DNA of 64,000 nt, taken from NCBI RefSeq assembly GCF_028737205.1, contig NZ_JAQZAL010000001.1:62001-126000 (forward strand). Reading direction: 5' to 3'. The position numbers and the translations under genes are program-made. The notes under the pieces are model-generated. The model worked only from the letters and a program-made list of their open reading frames with translations. It had not been told where the DNA came from and did no database searches. Below, in pieces: positions 17,082 through 25,061 of this stretch. The stretch is from Actinomycetospora lutea (GTDB lineage: Bacteria; Actinomycetota; Actinomycetes; Mycobacteriales; Pseudonocardiaceae). Every line of letters begins with the position of its first letter. Within the stretch, counting starts at the first letter, position 1.

Positions 17082-17795
17082 TCAGGTGAGCACGTCGGTG
17101 TACCGGGCCCCCGGGTCGTCGGTGCGCACGACGCGGAACCGGCACGCGTCGTCCCCGAGAGCCTGCACCGAGGTCCGCTCGGCGCGCAGGCCGCAGACCG
17201 CCGGGTCGAGCGCGCGCAGCCACTGCGCGTCCCACGCGCACATCACGGTCGTCACCTCGCGGGCGTCGCGGCGGGCGAAGAAGTCGTGGAAGAAGCAGCG
17301 CTCGACCCGCATCTCGAACGCGTCCGCGGCCGGGCGCTCGAGGCGGACGTCGACGTACTCGCCGTGGTGGTCGGTCTCGGCGCGGCACGCGGTCTCGATC
17401 GCGCCGAGGGGGTCGGTCCGCCGGCCCGCCGCGCCGGACGGCACCCGCAGCGGCCGGTGCAGGACCGCGCCGAGGGTGCGGCGCAGGAACAGGAGGGTGC
17501 GGCGCCGGTCGCCGTCGAAGACCTCGAGGATCGTCTCGTGGGCCGCGAGCACCGTCGCCGACAGCGCGAGCATCGCCTCCGACGGGGCGTCGACGGGCAG
17601 GTCGGCGTCCTGTTCCCGGATCTCCTCGGCGCGCCGCCGGATCACCGCCAGCACGAACGCGCGCTGTTCGGGGGCCTCACGCCGCAGGTAGGCGCCGATG
17701 TCGCTCAGCAGCTCCCGCGGCACGACCCGGCCCATCGTCCAGCGGGCCTCGCTCTCCCACAGTCCGGTCCGGGCCTCGTCCACGCGACCACGCAT
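17082..17795 (-). CDS. L-2-amino-thiazoline-4-carboxylate hydrolase family protein
   Basis: A roughly 237-residue protein with the ATC-hydrolase family core: ERCFFHDFFARRDAREVTTV followed by CAWDAQWLRALDP and VQALGDDACRFRV in the last 80 residues. The characterised founding enzyme acts in cysteine formation from aminothiazoline carboxylate, but most family members are unassigned. The N-terminal 100 residues are helical. The start (ATG 17795) is uncertain because the upstream frame is open. It converges on the flavoprotein gene and lies just upstream of nothing it clearly shares a promoter with. Confidence 0.65.
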   Translation of the reverse strand: MRGRVDEARTGLWESEARWTMGRVVPRELLSDIGAYLRREAPEQRAFVLAVIRRRAEEIREQDADLPVDAPSEAMLALSATVLAAHETILEVFDGDRRRTLLFLRRTLGAVLHRPLRVPSGAAGRRTDPLGAIETACRAETDHHGEYVDVRLERPAADAFEMRVERCFFHDFFARRDAREVTTVMCAWDAQWLRALDPAVCGLRAERTSVQALGDDACRFRVVRTDDPGARYTDVLT

Positions 17796-17874
17796 CCCTC
17801 GTCGGCGTGGTGGCGACGATGCGCCTCCCGGGGAGCGCGGGGACTCACCCGCCACGGGTGAGTGCGCGCCGGGA

Positions 17875-18231
17875 TCAGTGGTAGGGCTTGTGCGGGATCG
17901 CGGCGTCGTTGGTCTGCTGCTCGAAGTCGACCCAGATGGCGCCGTCCTCGATCTTGCAGGCGTACGTCGGGATCGGGTCGACGGCCGGGACGCCCGTGGG
18001 GACGCCGGTGTGCAGGTCGAACCGTGAGTTGTGGGCCGGGCAGATGAGGGAGTCGTCCTCCTGGAGGTAGCCCTCGTTGAGCGGCTGCTGCTGGTGGGTG
18101 CAGGTGTTGTGCACCGCGACCGCCTCGTCCTCGTAGAGCCGGACGACACAGATCGGCTCGCCACCCATGTGGCAGAGCATCATGTCGCCCTCCTCGAGCT
18201 GGTCGACGTCGGCAACGGCTTCCCAGGCCAT
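17875..18231 (-). CDS. Rieske [2Fe-2S] ferredoxin-like protein
   Basis: A 118-residue soluble Rieske protein. Cluster ligands are in CTHQQQ and CPAHNS, i.e. the Cys-X-His plus Cys-X2-His pattern, with FDLHTG after the second box. It resembles Rieske ferredoxins that feed electrons to oxygenases, though no oxygenase alpha subunit is adjacent. The gene is followed on the same strand by the ATC-hydrolase-like gene 79 bp away and preceded by a second Rieske protein gene 27 bp away, suggesting an operon. Confidence 0.85.
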   Translation of the reverse strand: MAWEAVADVDQLEEGDMMLCHMGGEPICVVRLYEDEAVAVHNTCTHQQQPLNEGYLQEDDSLICPAHNSRFDLHTGVPTGVPAVDPIPTYACKIEDGAIWVDFEQQTNDAAIPHKPYH

Positions 18232-18258
18232 GGTGGTGGTGTCCTCTCGGTGGGCGAT

Positions 18259-19185
18259 CTAGCTCGACGAGCGGCGGGACCGGGGTGCGGGCGCGGAGCC
18301 GCGGACCTCGATCCAGCCGTTGCGCACGCGCGCGGGCAGGACGGGCTGGGGGTGGTGCGCCGGGCCGCGCAGGATGCGGCCGTCGCGCAGGTCGAACACC
18401 GAGTAGTGCAGCGGGCAGGCGACCGTGCAGCCCTCGACCTCGCCGCGGTGCAGCAGGGCGCCGGCGTGGCTGCACACGTCGTCGATGGCGTGCACCTCGC
18501 CGTCGCTGCGGTGCAGCAGCACGTGGCGGCCCTCGACCTCGACGCCGGCGACCGCGCCGTCGGCCAGGTCCTCGTCGGCGACCGCCCGGACCCAGCGCTG
18601 GGGCCCGGTGTTGGTCGCGACCCGGTTGACCATCACCGCGCGGCCCTGGACGAGGTGCCCACCGATGTAGGCCGCGGCGACGGTGACGGTGAGGCTCGCG
18701 GCGCCGAGCGCGCGCCCGGTCCGGCGGTGCCCGGAGAGCCGGGCGGCGAGCGAGACGCCCTGGAGGACGGTGCCCGCCCCGTTGAGCAGGCCGTGGAAGA
18801 GCCCGACCCGGCGGTCCTCGTTGTCGCTGACGCTCCAGTCGGCGACCCCGGTGGCGGCGGTGGCGGCCGCCGCCGCGAGCCCGGCCGCGCTGAGCGTCGA
18901 CGACGGGTCGAGGCGGGCGCCGTCGGCGGGCACGTCCTGACCGACCACGTCGAGCAGCACCGTCGCCGACCAGAACCCGATCGGGAGGTCGGACAGCGCG
19001 GGGTGCAGCGAGTGCCCTAGCCAGCGTCCCCCGTGCATCAGCTCGACGACGGGGTTGGCGCGGAAGCGGTCGTAGAGCGGGTCGACCGCGGCGCTCGCCT
19101 GGTCGTTCAGCCGCTGCAGCCACGGCCACCGGGTGATCTCCGCGACCGCGCGCTGGTGCCACGCCGTCGCTCCGGAGTCCGCCAT
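18259..19185 (-). CDS. DUF2231 membrane domain fused to a Rieske domain
   Basis: A 308-residue protein with an N-terminal DUF2231-type four-helix membrane domain (HPALSDLPIGFWSATVLLDVVG, then TAATGVADW) and, from about residue 200, a Rieske domain with CSHAGALLHRGEV and CPLHYSVFDLRDG. The membrane part may bind haem in relatives, which would make this a membrane electron-transfer protein, but that is inference. The ATG at 19185 follows GAGGGGG. It starts divergently from the IclR gene and is probably co-transcribed with the soluble Rieske protein. Confidence 0.85.
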   Translation of the reverse strand: MADSGATAWHQRAVAEITRWPWLQRLNDQASAAVDPLYDRFRANPVVELMHGGRWLGHSLHPALSDLPIGFWSATVLLDVVGQDVPADGARLDPSSTLSAAGLAAAAATAATGVADWSVSDNEDRRVGLFHGLLNGAGTVLQGVSLAARLSGHRRTGRALGAASLTVTVAAAYIGGHLVQGRAVMVNRVATNTGPQRWVRAVADEDLADGAVAGVEVEGRHVLLHRSDGEVHAIDDVCSHAGALLHRGEVEGCTVACPLHYSVFDLRDGRILRGPAHHPQPVLPARVRNGWIEVRGSAPAPRSRRSSS

Positions 19186-19297
19186 CCGCGCCCCCTCGGT
19201 TCGATCAGTCGGTCCCGCGTGGAGCCTGGCACTGTCCTGTGATCTCCGCCATATCCGTCGTGGACGTCGTGTGTCCCAGATCGGCACACTCGCGGGG

Positions 19298-20047
19298 GTG
19301 GCGCGGTCGTCGTCGGGGGAGTCGGTCCTCGAGCGGGTGGTGCGCATCCTCGAGGCGTTCACCCCGTCCGACCGGGCGCTGACGGTCGGGGAGCTGTCGC
19401 GGCGCGCGGGGCTGCCGCCGGCGACCGGCTCGCGGATGGTCGCCGACATGGTCACCCACGGTCTGCTCGCCCGGGACGCCGACCGGCGCGTGCGGGTCGG
19501 TACCCGGCTCTGGGAGCTGGCGTCCCGGGCCTCGCCGACGCTCTCGCTGCGCGAGCTCGCGATGCCGGTGCTCGAGGAGCTGCACGGCCACGTCGGCCAC
19601 CACGTCCAGCTCGGGGTGCTCGACGGTGAGCAGGTGCTGTTCGTCGAGCGTCTCTCGGCGGACCAGGCGGTCATCAACTACACCCGCATCGCCGCACGGC
19701 TGCCGCTGCACGCCTCGTCGTCGGGCCTGGTGCTGCTCGCGCACGCGCCCGCGGACCTGCAGGAACGGGTGCTCGCGGGCCCGCTGGCGCGCTTCACCCC
19801 GTTCACCATCACCGACCCCGGCGAGCTGCGCCGCCGTCTCGCCGACGTCCGGCGCGACGGCTTCGTCGTGTGCGGCGGGTTCCTGCACCCCGAGGCGACG
19901 GGCATCGCGGTGCCCGTCCGCGACGAGGGCCGGCAGGTCGCCGCGGCGGTCTCGGTGATCGTCCCCAACGACGACAGGGCGCGGGACCGCGTCGCGCCGC
20001 TCGCGTCGGCCGCCCGCAGGATCGAGCAGCGGCTGCTCACCCATTGA
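19298..20047 (+). CDS. IclR-family transcriptional regulator
   Basis: A 249-residue IclR regulator: winged helix at residues 5-70 (SGESVLERVVRILEAF, LSRRAGLPPATGSRMV) and effector domain with RLPLHASSSGLVLLA and GIAVPVRDEG. IclR proteins bind aromatic or other small acids and usually control neighbouring catabolic genes. Here the reductase and P450 genes follow on the same strand after 49 bp, and the Rieske genes are divergent, so either set could be its target. The start is GTG 19298, matching the usual family start; a GTG at 19271 is an alternative. Confidence 0.87.
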   Translation: MARSSSGESVLERVVRILEAFTPSDRALTVGELSRRAGLPPATGSRMVADMVTHGLLARDADRRVRVGTRLWELASRASPTLSLRELAMPVLEELHGHVGHHVQLGVLDGEQVLFVERLSADQAVINYTRIAARLPLHASSSGLVLLAHAPADLQERVLAGPLARFTPFTITDPGELRRRLADVRRDGFVVCGGFLHPEATGIAVPVRDEGRQVAAAVSVIVPNDDRARDRVAPLASAARRIEQRLLTH

Positions 20048-20096
20048 ACGGGAACGCCGTTCCCGGCGTCGGTCGTGAGTCCGCATCCTCGCCGGC

Positions 20097-21041
20097 ATGG
20101 AGAGCGTGGACCGGCTCGTGGTGCAGGAGAAGACGGGCGCGGCGGAGGGCGTCGTCGCGCTGACGCTCGCGCGCCCGGGCGGCGGGCGCCTGCCCGACTG
20201 GGCGCCGGGCGCGCACGTCGACCTGACCCTCGCCAGCGGCGCCACCCGCCAGTACTCGCTGTGCGGTGACCGGTGGGACGCCCACCGCTACCGGGTCGCG
20301 GTGCTGCGCGAGCTCGACGGCCGCGGTGGCTCGGCGTTCGTCCACGACGAGCTGGCGGTCGGCGACACCGTCGGCTTCGGCGGGCCGCGCAACCACTTCG
20401 CGCTGGTGCCCTCGACGCGCTACCTGTTCGTCGCGGGCGGCATCGGGATCACCCCGCTGCTGCCGATGGTCCACCAGGCCGACCTCGTCGGCGCGGACTG
20501 GGCGCTGCTCTACGGCGGACGCTCGCGGGCGACGATGGCCTTCGCCGACGAGCTCGCCCGCCACGGCGACCGCGTCACCGTGCACCCGCAGGACGAGGGC
20601 GGGCTGCTGCCGCTCGCGTCGTTCCTCGCCGGCGCCGGCGACGACACCGTCGTCTACTGCTGCGGCCCGGCGCCCCTGCTCGCCGCGATCGAGGACGCCA
20701 CGGCACACCGGCCGCCCCACCTGCTGCGCACCGAGCGCTTCGTCGCCGCCGAGCTCGGCGCCCCGGTGCGCGACGAGCCCTTCGTCCTCGAGCTCGCCCG
20801 CACCGGCGCCACCGTCACCGTCGGTCCGGAGCTCTCGGTGCTCGAGGCGGCACGGCGGGCGGGCGCCACGGCGCTGTCGTCGTGCGAGCAGGGCACGTGC
20901 GGCACGTGCGAGACGCCGGTGCTCGCCGGCGTGCCCGACCACCGCGACTCGATCCTCGCCGACCACGAGCGCGCCGCCGGGGACTGCCTGTTCCCGTGCG
21001 TCTCGCGCTCGTGCACCGACCGCCTCGTGCTGGACCTCTAG
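20097..21041 (+). CDS. PDR/VanB-type reductase with C-terminal [2Fe-2S] ferredoxin domain
   Basis: A 314-residue NAD(P)H reductase of the phthalate-dioxygenase-reductase/VanB class: flavin domain with R51-Q-Y-S, a nucleotide domain with GGIGITPLLPM and CCGPAPLL, and a plant-type ferredoxin at the C-terminus with C263, C268, C271 and C301. It moves electrons from NAD(P)H through flavin (probably FMN) to the iron-sulfur cluster and on to an oxygenase. The adjacent P450, 8 bp downstream, is its likely partner. Confidence 0.92.
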   Translation: MESVDRLVVQEKTGAAEGVVALTLARPGGGRLPDWAPGAHVDLTLASGATRQYSLCGDRWDAHRYRVAVLRELDGRGGSAFVHDELAVGDTVGFGGPRNHFALVPSTRYLFVAGGIGITPLLPMVHQADLVGADWALLYGGRSRATMAFADELARHGDRVTVHPQDEGGLLPLASFLAGAGDDTVVYCCGPAPLLAAIEDATAHRPPHLLRTERFVAAELGAPVRDEPFVLELARTGATVTVGPELSVLEAARRAGATALSSCEQGTCGTCETPVLAGVPDHRDSILADHERAAGDCLFPCVSRSCTDRLVLDL

Positions 21042-21049
21042 GGAGCACC

Positions 21050-22345
21050 GTGACCGCCACCACCACCCCTCCGGCCACCCCTCCGGCCACCCCTCCGGCC
21101 ACCGTCCCGGCCCTCGACGTCGACCCGTTCTCGCACGAGACCCTCGAGGACCCGCTGCCGATGCAGGAGGCCCTGCGCGAGGCGGGCCCGGTCGTGCACC
21201 TCCCGCGCTACGACCTCTTCGCCGTGGCCCGCTACGCGGAGGTCCGCGCGGCGCTCGTCGACTGGCAGCGGTTCCCGTCGAGCGCCGGGGTCGGGATGTC
21301 GAACTTCCGCCACGAGGAGCCGTGGCGCCCGCCGAGCCTGCTGCTCGAGGCCGACCCGCCCCACCACGACGCGCCGCGCGCCGTGCTGTCGGCGATCCTC
21401 GGCCCGCGGGCGCTGCGCCGGCTGACCGACCGGTGGTTCGCCGACGCCGAGGACCTCGTCGCCGGGCTGCTCGACGGCGCCGGCGCGACGGTCGAGCTGG
21501 ACGGGATGACCGCGCTGGCCGAGGCGTTCCCGCTGCGCGTCTTCCCCGACGCCGTCGGCCTGCCGCCCGAGGGGCGCGAGCACCTGCTGCCCTACGGCGA
21601 CCACGCGTTCAACGCCTTCGGTCCCTCCAACGACCTCGTCGCGAAGGGCGCGCCGCGCGTCGGCGAGCTCTCGGCGTGGGTGGCCTCGCAGTGCGCCCGC
21701 GAGGTCCTCACCGACGACGGGTTCGGCGCGGCGATCTGGGCGGCGTCGGACCGCGGCGACATCACCCCGGCGCAGGCCCCGCTGATCGTGCGCTCGCTGC
21801 TCACCGCCGGGGTCGACACGACCGTCCACGGGCTCGGCGCCGTCCTGCACGGGCTCGCCACCCACCCCGAGGCCTGGGCGACGCTGCGCGCCCGCCCCGA
21901 GCGGGCGCGCGTCGCGTTCGACGAGGCCGTGCGCTGGCAGTCGCCGGTGCAGACGTTCTTCCGCACCGCCGACGTCGACGTCCCGATCGGCGGCACGGTG
22001 GTGCCCGCCGACCGCAAGATCCTGATGTTCCTGGGTGCGGCGAACCGCGACCCGCGGCACTGGGCCGACCCCGACCGCTTCGACCTCGACCGCGACCCCT
22101 CGGGCCACGTGGGCTACGGCATGGGCCTGCACCAGTGCGTCGGCCAGCACGTCGCGCGCCTGGAGGGGGCGGCGCTGCTGACCGCGCTCGCCCGGCGCGT
22201 GGAACGCCTCGAGCCCGCCGCGGCGCCCGTCCGGCACCACAACAACACCATGCGGGCCTTCGCCTCGCTGCCGCTGCGCCTGCACCTCGACGGCGTCACG
22301 GGGCCGTCCCCCGGGCGGGGGAGGGGTGGGCGGCGAGGCCGGTGA
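21050..22345 (+). CDS. Cytochrome P450
   Basis: A 431-residue soluble P450. Haem ligand C363 is in GYGMGLHQCVGQHVARLE, the I-helix motif AGVDTT is around residues 253-258, and the ExxR motif is in FDEAVRW. The signature and loop context recall bacterial P450s acting on aromatic acids and methoxybenzoates (CYP199A-like), but the substrate is unproven. The first 25 residues are a Thr-Pro-Pro-Ala repeat encoded by a 12-bp tandem repeat. It starts with a GTG 8 bp after the reductase gene, and its 3' end overlaps the convergent TetR gene by 50 bp. Confidence 0.93.
   Translation: MTATTTPPATPPATPPATVPALDVDPFSHETLEDPLPMQEALREAGPVVHLPRYDLFAVARYAEVRAALVDWQRFPSSAGVGMSNFRHEEPWRPPSLLLEADPPHHDAPRAVLSAILGPRALRRLTDRWFADAEDLVAGLLDGAGATVELDGMTALAEAFPLRVFPDAVGLPPEGREHLLPYGDHAFNAFGPSNDLVAKGAPRVGELSAWVASQCAREVLTDDGFGAAIWAASDRGDITPAQAPLIVRSLLTAGVDTTVHGLGAVLHGLATHPEAWATLRARPERARVAFDEAVRWQSPVQTFFRTADVDVPIGGTVVPADRKILMFLGAANRDPRHWADPDRFDLDRDPSGHVGYGMGLHQCVGQHVARLEGAALLTALARRVERLEPAAAPVRHHNNTMRAFASLPLRLHLDGVTGPSPGRGRGGRRGR
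21066..21101. repeat. 3 x 12-bp tandem repeat in the P450 5' coding region
   Basis: The unit CCCCTCCGGCCA occurs three times in tandem. It encodes a TPPA repeat in the probably disordered N-terminal tail of the P450. A period of four codons keeps the frame when copies are gained or lost. Confidence 0.9.
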
Positions 22346-22859
22346 GCAGGGCGGTCAGGACGGCCTGCGCGCGCGGCCGGAACGCCTCGCCGCCCTGGGC
22401 GAGGGCCAGCACCGCGAGGCCGGTGGACGCCGCCTGCACGGCGTCCAGCGCGGTCGGCGTGGGCTCGGCACCGAAGGCGGCGAGCAGGGACGCGGCCAGC
22501 GGGGCGATGCCGGCGCCCAGCTCGACCATGCACGCGGCGACCGCGGCGTCGTGGTCGGCGCTCTGGGTCAGGGCGAGCAGCACGCGGGTCTGCTCGGGGG
22601 CGACGAGGACGCCGGCGAGCACGGCGACCTTGTCGGCCGCGGCGGCGTCGCGGAGCGGCTCGAGCGCGGCGAGGCGCTGCCGGACCGCCTCCCGGGCCAC
22701 CGCGGTGAACAGGTCGTCGCGCGTCGGGAAGTAGTAGGTCAGGTGGCTCTGGCGCAGGCCGAGCCGGGCGGCGACGCGCGGCTGGGTGAACGACGCCAGA
22801 CCCGCCTCGCGGATGAGGGCGAGCGCGGCCTCCACGATCTCGGCGCGTCGGTCGGCCAC
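22296..22859 (-). CDS. TetR-family regulator
   Basis: A 187-residue TetR repressor with helix-turn-helix at TQPRVAARLGLRQSHLTYYF and a C-terminal ligand domain. The GTG at 22859 is five bases after GGGAGG and is preferred to a more distant start at 22889. It is convergent with, and overlaps by 50 bp, the P450 gene. A palindrome TTGGT-N6-ACCAA lies just upstream. Its ligand is unknown; neighbouring P450 or its own gene are likely targets. Confidence 0.87.
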   Translation of the reverse strand: MADRRAEIVEAALALIREAGLASFTQPRVAARLGLRQSHLTYYFPTRDDLFTAVAREAVRQRLAALEPLRDAAAADKVAVLAGVLVAPEQTRVLLALTQSADHDAAVAACMVELGAGIAPLAASLLAAFGAEPTPTALDAVQAASTGLAVLALAQGGEAFRPRAQAVLTALLTGLAAHPSPARGTAP

Positions 22860-22873
22860 GTCCACCTCCCTGG

Positions 22874-22889
22874 TTGGTTGTCCTACCAA
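22874..22889. promoter_or_regulatory. Palindrome upstream of the TetR gene
   Basis: TTGGT (22874-22878) and ACCAA (22885-22889) form a perfect inverted repeat with a six-base spacer, 15 to 30 bases upstream of the TetR start codon. This fits an autoregulatory operator. It is inferred from symmetry and position. Confidence 0.45.
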
Positions 22890-22937
22890 GCAGGAGTGAA
22901 CCGCGGTCCGCGCGACGGGGTCAAGGACCCGCGGGCC

Positions 22938-23702
22938 TCAGTCGGCGGGACGGCCGAGCAGCGGGCGCACCAGGGCGCGGATGGCGGGGGAGGGCGCCAG
23001 GCCCAGCTCGGCGCGCAGGAGCGTCCGGAAGCTCTCGTACTGGGTCAGGGCCTCGGCGCTGTTGCCCTCGGCGAGGTGCACCTCGACGACGCGGCGGTGG
23101 GCGCTCTCGCGCAGCGGCTCCTGGGCCACCGCCTCGAGCCCGGCGCGCAGCGCGTCGGCGTAGCGCCCGCGGGCGCAGGCCCGGGCGCACCGGTCCTCGA
23201 GCGCATGCAGCCACAGCTGACGGTGGCGCTCCCGCTCGACGAGCACCCACGCGTCGCACCAGCCCGGCAGGAGCTCGCCGCGGGGCATCGGCGGGTCGGC
23301 GTCGGTCCGCGCGGCGTCGCCGTCGGTGTCCCCGTCCCCGTCCCCGTCCCCGTCCCCGTCCCCGTCCCCGTCCCCGTCCCCGTCGAGGGCGTAGAGGTCG
23401 ACGCCGGCGTCGCGGTGCAGCGCGACCGTCGTCGCGTCGGCCTCGACCAGGGCCCCGCGGTGCGCGGCCGGGACCTTCCACAGGGTGGAGCGCAGGCGGG
23501 TCAGCGCCTGGCGGTCGGTGACCTCGGGCCACAGGGTCCCGGCGAGCTGGTGGCGACGGACCGGGCGCCGCGCGAGCGCCAGGAACGCGAGGACCCGCTC
23601 GGCCGTCGGCGTCAACCGGACGTCCTCGTCACCGACGCGACACGCGAAGCGGCCCACGAGGAAGAGCTGTGCCGCCGAAGCGGACGCCGTCAGGTCGGTC
23701 AT
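22938..23702 (-). CDS. SARP-type regulator with an expanded Gly-Asp linker
   Basis: A 254-residue regulator of the AfsR/SARP type: an N-terminal OmpR-like winged helix (residues about 15-95, with LTPTAERVLAFLALARRPV and LRSTLWKVPAAHRGALV) and a C-terminal BTAD helical domain (from about residue 140, with GRYADALRAGLEAVAQEPL and ALTQYESFRTLLRAELGL). Between them is a run of Gly-Asp dipeptides encoded by nine GTCCCC units on the plus strand. SARPs activate secondary metabolite or stress genes. No biosynthetic cluster is visible next to it, so its target is unknown. It is divergent from the manganese catalase gene. Confidence 0.85.
   Translation of the reverse strand: MTDLTASASAAQLFLVGRFACRVGDEDVRLTPTAERVLAFLALARRPVRRHQLAGTLWPEVTDRQALTRLRSTLWKVPAAHRGALVEADATTVALHRDAGVDLYALDGDGDGDGDGDGDGDGDGDTDGDAARTDADPPMPRGELLPGWCDAWVLVERERHRQLWLHALEDRCARACARGRYADALRAGLEAVAQEPLRESAHRRVVEVHLAEGNSAEALTQYESFRTLLRAELGLAPSPAIRALVRPLLGRPAD
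23328..23381. repeat. 9 x GTCCCC hexanucleotide repeat in the SARP gene
   Basis: Nine tandem copies of GTCCCC (GGGGAC on the coding strand) encode alternating Gly and Asp in the linker between the DNA-binding and BTAD domains. Unit gain or loss would change linker length by two residues without a frameshift. Confidence 0.95.
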
Positions 23703-24098
23703 CGCCGCCGTTCCCGCCGGGACCGCGACGGGCGCGGCCGGGCTTGAGGTACAGGAGGACGGTCCGCACGGGGACCGGTCCGGAGCGGCGCGCCTGTCGG
23801 TTTCAACGCGCGGATCCGCCGGTGCGAGCGGCGGACGTGGCAGGGGTGCCCACCGGGGACGCGATCGAGACGCGACGGGGACGACAGCGCGACGCCGGGG
23901 GGATGGCAGTGGTGACGGCGGGGTGACGGCAGGGGTGACGGCAGGGGTGACGGCGGGGGTGACGGCGGGGGTGACGGCGGGGGTGACGGCGGCGGGGACG
24001 GCGCGGGGACGGCCCCCTCGCACGCTGGGCGGACCCGGTCCTCGAGCCGGATGTCGAGCCGACGTCGTCCCCCGCCGTCGAACCCCCGAGAGGACACC
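23703..24098. other. Divergent intergenic region with a 12-bp minisatellite
   Basis: This 396-bp region separates the SARP gene from the manganese catalase gene. No convincing small gene is seen; the open frames across it give only Pro-Ser or Val-Thr-Ala repeats from the minisatellite at 23913-23995. A GAGAGGA ribosome-binding site lies just before the catalase start. Confidence 0.7.
23913..23995. repeat. Seven direct repeats of GTGACGGC(R)GGG
   Basis: GTGACGGC recurs at 23913, 23924, 23936, 23948, 23960, 23972 and 23984, i.e. one spacing of 11 and five of 12. The connecting bases vary only between GGG, AGGG and GGGG. The unit written as GGCGGGGGTGAC differs at two positions from the array at 49783. 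Confidence 0.95.
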
Positions 24099-25043
24099 GT
24101 GTTCTTCCACGTGCAGCGCCTGATCAACGAGATCGTCCCGGACGAGCCGGACCCGGCGGCCGCGAACGCCCTGCAGGAGGGCCTGGGCGGTCAGTTCGGC
24201 GAGATGCGCACGATGATGCAGTACCTGTTCCAGAGCTTCAATTTCCGCGGCCCGACGGGCAAGCCGTTCCGCGACCTGCTCTACGGCATCGGGACCGAGG
24301 AGATCGGCCACGTCGAGCTCATCGCGACGACGATCTCGCGTCTGGTCGACGGCTCGCCGCGCTACCAGGGCAACCCGACGCACCTCGACGAGCCCGCCGA
24401 GGGCGGCGCGACGCCGCTGTCGGTGGCCCTGTCCGGCGGCAACATCCACCACTGGCTCGTCGGCGCCCAGGGCGCGCTGCCGGTGGACGCGCAGGGTGAC
24501 CCGTGGACCGGCAAGTACGTCTACGACAGCGGCAACCTCCCGCTGAACCTGCTCTACAACCTCATGCTCGAGTCGACCGGCCGCCTGCAGAAGTGCCGGC
24601 TCTACGAGATGACCGACAACAAGACCGCGCGCTCGACGATCGCGTACCTGATCGTGCGCGACCAGGCGCACGAGAACGCCTACGCGAAGGCGCTGGAGAA
24701 GGTCGGCGTCGAGTGGAACAAGCTGCTGCCGATCCCGAAGACGAACGCCGAGCGCTTCCCCGAGGTGGCGACGCTGCTCGAGCAGGGGCTGCAGAGCAAG
24801 CAGTACACGTTCAACATCGATCAGCAGAACGAGGCGGCGAAGGTCTACAACGGCCCGTCGCCGTCGAAGGACGGCACCGACCTCACCACGGAGCAGGCAC
24901 CCGAGGGCGCGCCGATGGAGATCGCGGTCGAGCGTCCCGAGGAGTTCGGCCCCGGCCTCGACGCCGACCTCATGGAGCTCGTCCAGGCCACCGCGGAGAT
25001 GGAGAACGCCACCCCGCCCGGGCAGTACGGCCCGACCGGCTGA
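24099..25043 (+). CDS. Manganese catalase
   Basis: A 314-residue ferritin-like dimanganese catalase, which dismutates hydrogen peroxide without haem. Metal-ligand motifs are seen in GGQFGEMRTMMQYLF, TEEIGHVELI and RDQAHENAYAKAL, and the middle block GNIHHWLVGAQGALPVDAQG is family-typical. The C-terminal tail of about 60 residues is acidic and probably disordered. The GTG at 24099 follows AGAGGA. A strong hairpin terminator follows the stop, so it is likely monocistronic. A manganese-transporter remnant lies just downstream. Confidence 0.93.
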   Translation: MFFHVQRLINEIVPDEPDPAAANALQEGLGGQFGEMRTMMQYLFQSFNFRGPTGKPFRDLLYGIGTEEIGHVELIATTISRLVDGSPRYQGNPTHLDEPAEGGATPLSVALSGGNIHHWLVGAQGALPVDAQGDPWTGKYVYDSGNLPLNLLYNLMLESTGRLQKCRLYEMTDNKTARSTIAYLIVRDQAHENAYAKALEKVGVEWNKLLPIPKTNAERFPEVATLLEQGLQSKQYTFNIDQQNEAAKVYNGPSPSKDGTDLTTEQAPEGAPMEIAVERPEEFGPGLDADLMELVQATAEMENATPPGQYGPTG

Positions 25044-25061
25044 CGCCGGCGCCGCACCCGT

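Noticed and set aside
11461-23702. Secondary-metabolite biosynthetic gene cluster
   Set aside because: A SARP, a ScbR-like remnant, a P450 and methyltransferases are present, but no PKS, NRPS, terpene synthase or RiPP core gene is visible.
23913-23995. CRISPR array
   Set aside because: Units of 11-12 bp are contiguous with no unique spacers, and no cas gene is present.
23699-24127. A possible Pro-Ser repeat protein (PPSP) on the minus strand
   Set aside because: It is a translation of the 12-bp minisatellite and flanking intergenic DNA with no ribosome-binding site or family match.
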